A stretch of DNA of 64,000 nt from Hydrogenophaga sp. IBVHS2. GTDB lineage: Bacteria; Pseudomonadota; Gammaproteobacteria; Burkholderiales; Burkholderiaceae_C. Positions 53,643 through 62,108 of the stretch are shown here, piece after piece. How positions within the stretch are numbered: position 1 is the first letter of the stretch; every line of letters starts with the position of its first letter. The DNA is taken from assembly GCF_002127215.1 (NCBI RefSeq), contig NZ_NFUT01000001.1, positions 868,001 through 932,000 on the forward strand, written 5' to 3'. The translations under genes and the position numbers were made by a program. The notes under the pieces were generated by a model. The model searched no databases. It saw nothing but the letters and a program-made list of their open reading frames with translations, and was not told where the DNA came from.

Positions 53643-53648
53643 TAGGAT
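53643..53648 (+). promoter_or_regulatory. Possible -10 element (TAGGAT) before the acyl-CoA ligase
   Basis: TAGGAT followed by CGCGG lies 61 bases before the ATG at 53710, in the 148-base gap shared with divergent selO. It resembles the TAGAATCGCG before hisZ. No -35 is evident. A GC-rich CCCGG-N4-CCGGG repeat lies downstream in the leader. Confidence 0.25.
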
Positions 53649-53709
53649 CGCGGCAGCTCCCCGGGGTACCGGGCGACTTTCCCATACCGACACCAACAGG
53701 AGACTCCCC

Positions 53710-55356
<1,647 letters not shown>

Positions 55357-55365
55357 TCCGTCGGC

Positions 55366-56640
55366 ATGCAGCCAGCCTCCGCCCGCACCGAGCCGGAGTC
55401 CGCCGGGCGACGCCGCTGGCTGGCGGCGGCCGCCCTGGGTGCGGCCGGCGTGGCCTTGCCGGGCTGCGTGCGCAGCGCCGACGTGGTGCGGCTGGCCTAC
55501 ATCGATCCCCTGTCAGGGCCGGCCGCCGACGTGGGCCGCAACGGCCTGCGCACCTGGCAGTTCCTGGCCGCGCGCCTCAATGAGCAGGAGAACCCCGCCG
55601 GTCTGCGGTTCGAGGTGGCGGGATTCGACAACAAGGGATCGCCCCAGGAATCGCTGCATGCCCTGCGCGCGGCCATCGACCAGGGCTTCCGGGTGGTGCT
55701 GCAGGGCAATGGATCGGGCGTGGCGGCCACCCTGGTCGCCGCCATCGAACGCCACAACGAGCGTTTTCCCCAGCGGGACGTGCTGCTGCTCAACTACGCG
55801 GCCATGGACCCGGCGCTCACCCGCGAGCGCTGCAGCTTCTGGCATTTCCGCATCGACGCGGACACCGCCATGAAGACCCAGGCGCTGGTCACCTTCCTGG
55901 CCCAGGACACGCCGTGGCGCCGGGTGGCGCTGCTCAACCAGAACTATGCCCATGGTCAGCAGGTGTCGAGCTGGTTCCGTCGCAAGGCCGAGGAGACGGG
56001 GGACGGCCTGAGGGTGGTGTCCGACCAGCTGCACCCGGCCTTCATCCTGCGGGACTTCGCGCCCTGGGTGCGGCAGCTGCGCGACTCCGGCGCGCAGGTG
56101 CTGGTCACCGGCAACTGGGGCGTGGACCTGCGGCGGCTCTTCGACAGCCTCGAGGCCGAGGGCATCGACCTGCCGGTGTTCGGCTACTACACCCACCTGC
56201 CCGGCATCGCCTCCCGGCTGGTTGCCTACGGGCGGCCGATGCCGGTGTTCCAGGTGGGGTCGAGTCACACCAACCAGCCTGGACGGCTGGGCCTGCTCAT
56301 GGAGGCATTCGCCAGGCAACACGAGGAGGATCTCGTGGTGAGTTCGGCCTACGACGGGCTGGTCATGCTGGCCCGGGCCATGGCCCGGGTGGGCCGAAGC
56401 TCGGCCACCGATCTGGCCCGGGAGATGAGCGGCATGCAGTTCGACGGGTTCGACGGTCCGGTGGTCCTGCGATCGGCGGACCATCAGCTGCAGAAGGGCC
56501 TCTACATCAACCGCTGGCAACGCACCGACGCGGTGCACCCGCGGGGTGCCGACGGCACCGACCACACCTTCGCACCGGTGCGCCATTTCGACGGCGTCGC
56601 CGTGAGCCAGCCGGCCCAGTGCGGCATGGTCCGCCGCTAA
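55366..56640 (+). CDS. Liv-type periplasmic binding protein 1 (lipoprotein-like)
   Basis: Type I periplasmic binding protein, 424 aa, a paralogue of the next gene (shared DFAPW/Y, VTGNWG/ITGNWG and NQNYA/SHGQQV blocks). The N-terminus has an RRR stretch and a hydrophobic segment ending in ALPGC, with Cys34 as a possible lipidation site; Pro at -2 makes the lipobox imperfect, and a Tat-type signal is also possible. Cys156 and Cys419 have equivalents in the paralogue. It starts 9 bases after the ligase gene. The ligand is unknown. Confidence 0.85.
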   Translation: MQPASARTEPESAGRRRWLAAAALGAAGVALPGCVRSADVVRLAYIDPLSGPAADVGRNGLRTWQFLAARLNEQENPAGLRFEVAGFDNKGSPQESLHALRAAIDQGFRVVLQGNGSGVAATLVAAIERHNERFPQRDVLLLNYAAMDPALTRERCSFWHFRIDADTAMKTQALVTFLAQDTPWRRVALLNQNYAHGQQVSSWFRRKAEETGDGLRVVSDQLHPAFILRDFAPWVRQLRDSGAQVLVTGNWGVDLRRLFDSLEAEGIDLPVFGYYTHLPGIASRLVAYGRPMPVFQVGSSHTNQPGRLGLLMEAFARQHEEDLVVSSAYDGLVMLARAMARVGRSSATDLAREMSGMQFDGFDGPVVLRSADHQLQKGLYINRWQRTDAVHPRGADGTDHTFAPVRHFDGVAVSQPAQCGMVRR

Positions 56641-56720
56641 CCGGGCAGACCGCGGAACACCGGTTGCACCCACCGCAGTCTCCAGAGTGATAGAGGGTAG
56701 GGGCATTCCCTGAGGCTCCT

Positions 56721-56730
56721 GCCACGTGGC
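56721..56730. promoter_or_regulatory. Perfect palindrome GCCACGTGGC upstream of binding protein 2
   Basis: A 10-base perfect palindrome with a CACGTG core, 45 bases before the ATG at 56776, in the 135-base gap between the two binding-protein genes. It may be an operator for separate control of the second binding protein. No clear promoter hexamers were found around it. Confidence 0.3.
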
Positions 56731-56775
56731 CGGGATACCCTGCCGGCTCCACCCCACAACGACAGGAGACACCCC

Positions 56776-58005
56776 ATGCATTTCGCTCTGAAGACCGTCG
56801 CTGCCGCAGGCATTGCCCTGACCATGGCCAGCGCTTTTGCCCAGAAGGGCGAGACGGTGAAGATCGCGCTGATCGACCCGCAGACCGGCCTCATGGGCCC
56901 GGTGGGTCTGAACCAGCTTCGCAGCTGGCAGTTCTTCGCCGAGAAGTTCAGCCAGTCCAACCCGGCGGGCGTCAAGTTCGAGGTGGTGGGGTTCGACAAC
57001 AAGCTCAGCCCGGCCGAGAGCCTGAACAACTTCAAGGCTGCGCTGGACCAGGGCGTGCGCTACATCGCCCAGGGCAACGGCTCGTCGGTGGCCGGCGCGC
57101 TGGTCGACGCCGTCAACAAGCACAACGAGCGCAACCCGGGCAAGGAGGTGGTGTTCCTGAACTACGCGGCGGTGGACCCCGACCTCACCAACAGCAAGTG
57201 CAGCTACTGGCACTTCCGCTTTGACGCCGACACCTCCATGAAGATGGAGGCCATGACCACCTTCATGAAGGACCAGCCGGACGTCAAGAAGGTCTACCTG
57301 CTCAACCAGAACTATTCGCACGGCCAGCAGGTGGCCAAGTTCGCCAAGGAGAACCTCGCCCGCAAGCGCCCCGACATCCAGATCGTGGGTGAAGACCTGC
57401 ACCCGCTGGCCCAGGTGCGCGATTTCGCGCCCTACATCGCCAAGATCAAGGCCTCGGGTGCCGACACCGTGATCACCGGCAACTGGGGCTCCGACCTGGC
57501 GCTCATGGTCAAGGCCGCCAACGAAGGTGGCTACAACGGCAAGTTCTTCACCTACTACACCGGCGTGACCGGCACGCCGTCGGCGCTGGGCACCGGTGGC
57601 GAAGGCCGCGTGTACCAGGTCTCCTACCAGCACTACAACATGGGCGGCCAGATGGGTCAGTGGACGGCCGAGTTCCAGAAGCGCTACAAGGACGACATGT
57701 ACACCGGCGCCATCCCGCTGGCCTATCAGGCGGTGAGCGAGGCCATGGCCAAGGCCAAGTCGACCGATCCGGTGAAGGTGGCGGCCGCCATGGAAGGCCT
57801 GAAGTTCAAGGGCTTCAACGGCGAGGTGGAAGTGCGCAAGCTCGACCACCAGCTGCAGCAGCCGCTGTTCATGACGGTGTGGTCCAAGACCGACGCCAAG
57901 AACCCGTACAGCCCCGAGAACACCGGCATGACGCTCAAGCCGGTGAAGGAATTCCCGTCCTTCATCGCCAGCACGCCGACCAGCTGCCAGATGAAGCGGC
58001 CCTGA
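56776..58005 (+). CDS. Liv-type periplasmic binding protein 2
   Basis: Type I periplasmic solute-binding protein, 409 aa, with a standard signal peptide (TVAAAGIALTMASAFAQ, cleavage near residue 22). It has the two-lobe receptor pattern, VKIALIDPQTGLMGPVG at the start of the mature protein and ITGNWGSDLALMVKAANEGG in lobe 2. Cys142 and Cys404 match the cysteines of the upstream paralogue and may form a disulfide tying the C-terminus to lobe 1. AGGAGACACC precedes the ATG. It is probably the main receptor of the downstream permease; ligand unknown. Confidence 0.9.
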   Translation: MHFALKTVAAAGIALTMASAFAQKGETVKIALIDPQTGLMGPVGLNQLRSWQFFAEKFSQSNPAGVKFEVVGFDNKLSPAESLNNFKAALDQGVRYIAQGNGSSVAGALVDAVNKHNERNPGKEVVFLNYAAVDPDLTNSKCSYWHFRFDADTSMKMEAMTTFMKDQPDVKKVYLLNQNYSHGQQVAKFAKENLARKRPDIQIVGEDLHPLAQVRDFAPYIAKIKASGADTVITGNWGSDLALMVKAANEGGYNGKFFTYYTGVTGTPSALGTGGEGRVYQVSYQHYNMGGQMGQWTAEFQKRYKDDMYTGAIPLAYQAVSEAMAKAKSTDPVKVAAAMEGLKFKGFNGEVEVRKLDHQLQQPLFMTVWSKTDAKNPYSPENTGMTLKPVKEFPSFIASTPTSCQMKRP

Positions 58006-58010
58006 AACTG

Positions 58011-58097
58011 AGCCCACCCCCGCCGCGCTGCGCGCGACCCCCTCGAGGGGGCGGCGCGAGCGGGCCGGCGGAGCCGGTCCCGCCGCGCCCTGGGGTC
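58011..58097. repeat. Multi-hairpin palindromic element between binding protein and permease
   Basis: Within about 90 bases lie a perfect 14-base palindrome CCCCCTCGAGGGGG (58038-58051), a second hairpin CCGGC-GGA-GCCGG inside 58061-58080, a direct repeat CCGCCGCGC (58020 and 58080), and outer arms ACCCC/GGGGT. I recall similar CCCCCTCGAGGGGG elements scattered in Comamonadaceae genomes. As a folded RNA it could cap the 3' end of the binding-protein message and lower permease expression, like REP between malE and malF. No other copy was seen in this window. Confidence 0.7.
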
Positions 58098-58184
58098 TGA
58101 CACCTTGCTCCGGCAAGATGGTGGGTGATCCCGCTGTCTTGCCCATCCTTTTCTCCCCCACCTCTTTCTGCCTGAAAGGCTTCC

Positions 58185-59207
58185 ATGGAGTTCTTCATCA
58201 TCTCCATGCTCAACGGCGTCAGCTATGGGCTGCTGCTGTTCATGCTCAGCTCCGGGCTGACGCTGATCTTCAGCATGATGGGCGTGCTCAACTTCGCGCA
58301 CGCCAGCTTCTACATGGTGGGGGCCTATCTGGGCTTCACGCTGTCCAAATGGGTGGGCTTCTGGCCGGCGCTCATCGTGGCGCCGCTGGTGGTGGGCGCC
58401 CTGGGGGCGCTGTTCGAGCGGCTGACGCTGCGCAAGGTGCACAAGTTCGGGCATGTGCCCGAACTGCTGGTGACCTTCGGCCTGTCCTACATCATCCTGG
58501 AGCTGGTGCAGCTGATCTGGGGCCGCACCGCGGTGGAGTTCCCGCCGCCGGACATCCTCAAGGGGCCGGCCTTCACCCTGGCCCACCTGGCCGACGATTC
58601 GCTGCGCCTCTTCTGGGGCCAGGCGCCGATGGAGGTCTGCGCAGCGGCCGGCACCATCTGCTCGCCGTTCCCGGCCACGCGCGGCTTCATGATGCTGGTG
58701 GCCCTGCTGATGCTGGTGGCCCTGTGGCTGCTGCTCACCCGCACCCGCATCGGCCTGGTGATCCAGGCCGCACTCACCCACCCCGAGACGGTGGAGACCC
58801 TGGGCCACAACGTGCCGCGGGTCTTCATGCTCGTGTTCGGTGCCGGCACCGGTCTGGCCGGCCTGGCCGGCGTGATCGGCGGCAGCACCTTCGTCACCGA
58901 GCCGGCCATGGCGGCCACCGTGGGCTCGGTCATCTTCGTGGTGGTGGTGGTCGGCGGCATGGGCTCGCTCTCGGGTGCGTTCCTGGCCTCGCTGCTCATC
59001 GGCATCATCCAGACCTTTGCCGTGGCCATGGACCATTCCCTGGTCAGCGTGGCCCAGCAGCTGGGCCTGCAGCTGTCGGAGGGCCTGCGCAACAACTCGG
59101 TGCTCAAGCTGACCCTGTCGCAGGTGGCCCCGATCCTGCCGTACCTGTTCCTGGTGCTCATCCTCATCTTCCGGCCCAAGGGCCTTCTCGGCACCCGTGA
59201 AGGCTGA
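58185..59207 (+). CDS. livH: LivH-type ABC permease
   Basis: Inner-membrane permease of 340 aa with about eight hydrophobic segments. It starts with ISMLNGVSYGLLLFMLSSGL, the LivH N-terminus, and has VLNFAHASFYMVGAYLG and the late VVVVVGGMGSLSGAFLASLL, the cytosolic coupling region of the family. Length exceeds the usual 290-310 because of an extra extracytoplasmic loop at about 112-165 containing Cys152 and Cys159. The symbol marks family only; the substrate is probably not a branched-chain amino acid. It is 6 bases from the next permease gene. Confidence 0.9.
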   Translation: MEFFIISMLNGVSYGLLLFMLSSGLTLIFSMMGVLNFAHASFYMVGAYLGFTLSKWVGFWPALIVAPLVVGALGALFERLTLRKVHKFGHVPELLVTFGLSYIILELVQLIWGRTAVEFPPPDILKGPAFTLAHLADDSLRLFWGQAPMEVCAAAGTICSPFPATRGFMMLVALLMLVALWLLLTRTRIGLVIQAALTHPETVETLGHNVPRVFMLVFGAGTGLAGLAGVIGGSTFVTEPAMAATVGSVIFVVVVVGGMGSLSGAFLASLLIGIIQTFAVAMDHSLVSVAQQLGLQLSEGLRNNSVLKLTLSQVAPILPYLFLVLILIFRPKGLLGTREG

Positions 59208-59213
59208 ACTCCC

Positions 59214-60506
59214 ATGAACACGACCGTTCGCCCGGCCCCGGGCTTCAACCGCAACCGCTGGATCATCTGGTCCTCGTTCGCCCTGCTGCTGGCGGTGGCG
59301 CCGCTGCTGTTCAGCAGCAACCTGTCCATGACCATGCTGTCGCAGATGGGCATCGCCATCATCGCCTGCCTGTCCTACAATATCCTGCTCGGGCAGGGCG
59401 GCATGCTGAGCTTCGGTCATGCCGTCTACACCGGCCTGGGCTCCTACATGGCCATGCATGCGCTCAATGCGGCGGCGGGCGGCCAGCTGGCCATTCCGGT
59501 GTCCATGATCCCGCTGGTGGGCGGCGTGGCCGGGTTGTTCTTTGCCATGCTGTTCGGCTACGTGACCACCAAGAAGGCCGGCACGCCGTTTGCCATGATC
59601 ACCCTGGGCATGGCCGAGCTGGTGTTCGCCATGTCGCTCATGTTCTCCGAGTTCTTCGGGGGCGAGGCCGGCGTGTCGGGCAACCGGGTGGTGGGCGAAG
59701 CGTTCTTCGGCATCACCTTCGGGCCGCCGCGTCAGGTGTATTACCTGATCGCCGTCTACACCTTCATCTGCGTGGGCCTGATGTACGCCTTCACCCGCAC
59801 GCCGCTGGGCCGCATCCTGAACGCGGTGCGCGACAACCCCGAGCGGGTGGAGTTCATCGGCTACAACACCCAGAAGGTGCGCTACCTGGCCTTCATGATC
59901 GCCGGCTTCTTTGCCGGCGTGGCGGGCGGTCTGGCCACGCTCAACTTCGAGATCGTCACCGCCGAGGTGGTGGGTGCGGCGCGCTCCGGTGCCTACCTGC
60001 TGTTCACCTTCCTGGGCGGGGCCACCTTCTTCTTCGGCCCCATCATCGGCGGGGTGCTGATGGTGCTGGCGTCCGTCCTGCTGTCCGAGCTGACCAAGGC
60101 CTGGCTGCTGTACCTGGGCCTGATCTTCCTGTTCATGGTGATGTACGCCCCGGGCGGCGTGGCCAGCCTCATCATGATGAATGTGCGGGTGGCCGCCCAC
60201 GGCCTTCTGGGCCGGCTGTGGAGCAGCTATGTGGTGCTGGGTGTGCTGGGCCTGCTGATGCTGGCCGGCTTCGGCGCACTGGTGGAGATGATGTACCACC
60301 TGCAGCTCAATGCCGGCACCGGCACCGCGCTGAGCTACCTGGGCCTGCAGCTGGATGCAGGCAGCGCCGCCAGCTGGATCGCTTCCACCGCCGTGGCCCT
60401 GGTGGCCCTCGGCCTGTTCGAGTGGGTGCGCCGCCGCTTCCTCAAGGTCTGGAACGAGGTGCAGGTCATCATCGAGCAACGAACCGCCCCGAAGGAGGGC
60501 GCATGA
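59214..60506 (+). CDS. livM: LivM-type ABC permease
   Basis: Second permease of the transporter, 430 aa. The core shows LSYNILLGQGGMLSFGHAVYTG (split as the usual LivM motif near 57-78), TPLGRILNAVRDNPERVEFIG and the coupling segment GGATFFFGPIIGGVLMV. About 100 residues after the core add two further hydrophobic segments (near 335-365 and 390-410). The N-terminus is short. Its stop overlaps the ATG of the LivG-type ATPase (ATGA), and AAGGAGGG lies just before that overlap. Confidence 0.9.
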   Translation: MNTTVRPAPGFNRNRWIIWSSFALLLAVAPLLFSSNLSMTMLSQMGIAIIACLSYNILLGQGGMLSFGHAVYTGLGSYMAMHALNAAAGGQLAIPVSMIPLVGGVAGLFFAMLFGYVTTKKAGTPFAMITLGMAELVFAMSLMFSEFFGGEAGVSGNRVVGEAFFGITFGPPRQVYYLIAVYTFICVGLMYAFTRTPLGRILNAVRDNPERVEFIGYNTQKVRYLAFMIAGFFAGVAGGLATLNFEIVTAEVVGAARSGAYLLFTFLGGATFFFGPIIGGVLMVLASVLLSELTKAWLLYLGLIFLFMVMYAPGGVASLIMMNVRVAAHGLLGRLWSSYVVLGVLGLLMLAGFGALVEMMYHLQLNAGTGTALSYLGLQLDAGSAASWIASTAVALVALGLFEWVRRRFLKVWNEVQVIIEQRTAPKEGA

Positions 60507-61300
60507 ACACGGCAACCACCCCGGCGGGCAATGTCCCGGCCATCGAACTGCGCGACCTGCGCAAGAGCTTCGGCAAGACCGACATCATCCGCGGCGCCAA
60601 TCTGGTGGTGCAGCCCGGCGAGCGGGTGGCCATCATCGGCCCCAACGGCGCCGGCAAGTCCACGCTGTTCAACCTGATCTCGGGCCGGTTCGGGCCCAGC
60701 AGCGGCGAGATTCTGCTCAACGGCCAGCGCATCGACGGCATGATGCCGTTCGAGATCAACCGCATGGGCCTGTCACGCAGCTTCCAGATCACCAACATCT
60801 TTCCCAAGCTCAGCGTGTTCGAGAACCTGCGCTGCGGCGTGCTCTGGAGCCTGGGCTACCGCTACACGCTGTTCCGCTTCCTGGCCGGCCTGCACGATGC
60901 CAACGAACGCGCCGAACAGCTCATGCGCGACATCCGCCTGGACCGCAAGCGCGATGTGCTGGCCATGAACCTCACCTATGCCGAGCAGCGCGCGCTGGAG
61001 ATCGGCATCACGATCGCCGGCGGTGCACAGGTGATCCTGCTGGACGAACCCACCGCCGGCATGAGCAAGAGCGAGACGGCGCGCTTCATCGAGCTCATCC
61101 GCGAGGTCACGGTGGGCAAGACGCTGCTCACGGTGGAGCACGACATGGGCGTGGTGTTCGGTCTGGCCGACCGGATTGCGGTGGTGGTGTACGGCGAGGT
61201 GATCGCCTGCGACACGCCCGATGCGGTGCGCGCCAACCCGCGCGTGCAGGAGGCCTATCTCGGCTCGGTGCTGGCCGACCAACAGGCCGCCGGCCACTGA
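60503..61300 (+). CDS. livG: LivG-type ABC ATPase
   Basis: Cytosolic ATPase, 265 aa. Walker A GPNGAGKSTLFNL has Lys52; the Q-loop lies in SRSFQITNIFPKL; Walker B is VILLDEPTAGM with the catalytic Glu; the H-loop is VEHDMG. The signature is LTYAEQRALEIG with Ala160 where LivG usually has Gly (YGQQ/YGEQ). The LivG-specific long insert after the Q-loop is present. The start at 60503 overlaps livM by 4 bases and has a strong AAGGAGGG. It is expected to pair with the LivF-like ATPase below. Confidence 0.9.
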   Translation: MNTATTPAGNVPAIELRDLRKSFGKTDIIRGANLVVQPGERVAIIGPNGAGKSTLFNLISGRFGPSSGEILLNGQRIDGMMPFEINRMGLSRSFQITNIFPKLSVFENLRCGVLWSLGYRYTLFRFLAGLHDANERAEQLMRDIRLDRKRDVLAMNLTYAEQRALEIGITIAGGAQVILLDEPTAGMSKSETARFIELIREVTVGKTLLTVEHDMGVVFGLADRIAVVVYGEVIACDTPDAVRANPRVQEAYLGSVLADQQAAGH

Positions 61301-61312
61301 ACGGAGACACCC

Positions 61313-62008
61313 ATGCTCGACATCCAGGACCTTCACGCCTACTACGGCAAGAGCCACGTGCTGCACGGCGTCACCCTGACGGTGAAGCCCGGCGAGATCG
61401 TGGCCCTGCTGGGCCGCAACGGCTCGGGTCGCTCCACCACGGCCAAGGCCATCATGGGCCTGGTGGAATGCCAGGGCCGCATCCGCTTCAAGAACCAGGA
61501 CATCCTGGGCAAAAAACCGTTCGAGATCGCCCACCTCGGCCTGGGCCATGTGCCCGAGAACCGCGACATCTTCCCCAAGCTCACGGTGCACCAGAACCTG
61601 CTGCTGGGCCAGAAAGGCAAGGGCACCGGCTCGCGCTGGGGCTTCGACGACATGTACGCCATGTTCCCGCGCCTGAAGGAGCGGCAGCACACCGAGGCCG
61701 GCGTGCTCTCGGGCGGCGAGCAGCAGATGCTCACCCTGTGCCGCACCCTCATGGGCGACCCCGACCTCATCATCATCGACGAGCCCACCGAAGGCCTGGC
61801 GCCCAAGATCGTGGAGCTGGTGGCCGAATACCTGCAGCGCCTCAAGGCCCGGGGCATCTCGGTGCTGCTGATCGAGCAGAAGCTGACCATCGCCATGAGC
61901 ATCTCGGACAGGGCGCTGGTCATGGGCCATGGCAGCATCGTGTTCGAGGGCACGCCCGAGGACCTGCGCAACGACCCGGTCACCCGAAAAGAATGGCTTG
62001 AGGTCTGA
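61313..62008 (+). CDS. livF: LivF-type ABC ATPase with Arg in Walker A
   Basis: Second ATPase, 231 aa. The Walker A reads GRNGSGRSTTAK: Arg40 (codon CGC at 61430) replaces the near-invariant Lys. The rest is canonical, with PENRDIFPKLTVHQNLLLG, signature LSGGEQQML at 132-140, Walker B LIIIDEPTEGLAPK and the LivF-typical EQK in place of the switch His. GGAGACACCC before the ATG is the ribosome site. The substitution would weaken ATP binding at one of the two composite sites. Confidence 0.9.
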   Translation: MLDIQDLHAYYGKSHVLHGVTLTVKPGEIVALLGRNGSGRSTTAKAIMGLVECQGRIRFKNQDILGKKPFEIAHLGLGHVPENRDIFPKLTVHQNLLLGQKGKGTGSRWGFDDMYAMFPRLKERQHTEAGVLSGGEQQMLTLCRTLMGDPDLIIIDEPTEGLAPKIVELVAEYLQRLKARGISVLLIEQKLTIAMSISDRALVMGHGSIVFEGTPEDLRNDPVTRKEWLEV

Positions 62009-62029
62009 CCCGCCCGCGACAGGACCGGG

Positions 62030-62057
62030 TTGCGTTAGACGGTTTCGTTTCTAAAAT
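62030..62057 (+). promoter_or_regulatory. Promoter of the beta-oxidation gene (TTGCGT-N16-TAAAAT)
   Basis: TTGCGT at 62030-62035 and TAAAAT at 62052-62057, separated by 16 bases, form the best -35/-10 pair in the window. The predicted start near 62064 falls inside the ACGACCGTTCGT palindrome. The leader then has AGAGGAG 7 bases before the ATG at 62109. Confidence 0.55.
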
Positions 62058-62060
62058 CGC

Positions 62061-62072
62061 ACGACCGTTCGT
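62061..62072. promoter_or_regulatory. Putative operator ACGACCGTTCGT over the start site
   Basis: A 12-base inverted repeat with one mismatched pair lies 3 bases after the -10. A repressor here would block initiation. Fatty-acid genes of proteobacteria are often controlled by TetR-family repressors responding to acyl-CoA, so such a regulator is a reasonable guess, not a demonstrated one. Confidence 0.4.
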
Positions 62073-62108
62073 TTTTACCGGTTTCGCTTTCCACACAGAG
62101 GAGCTTCC

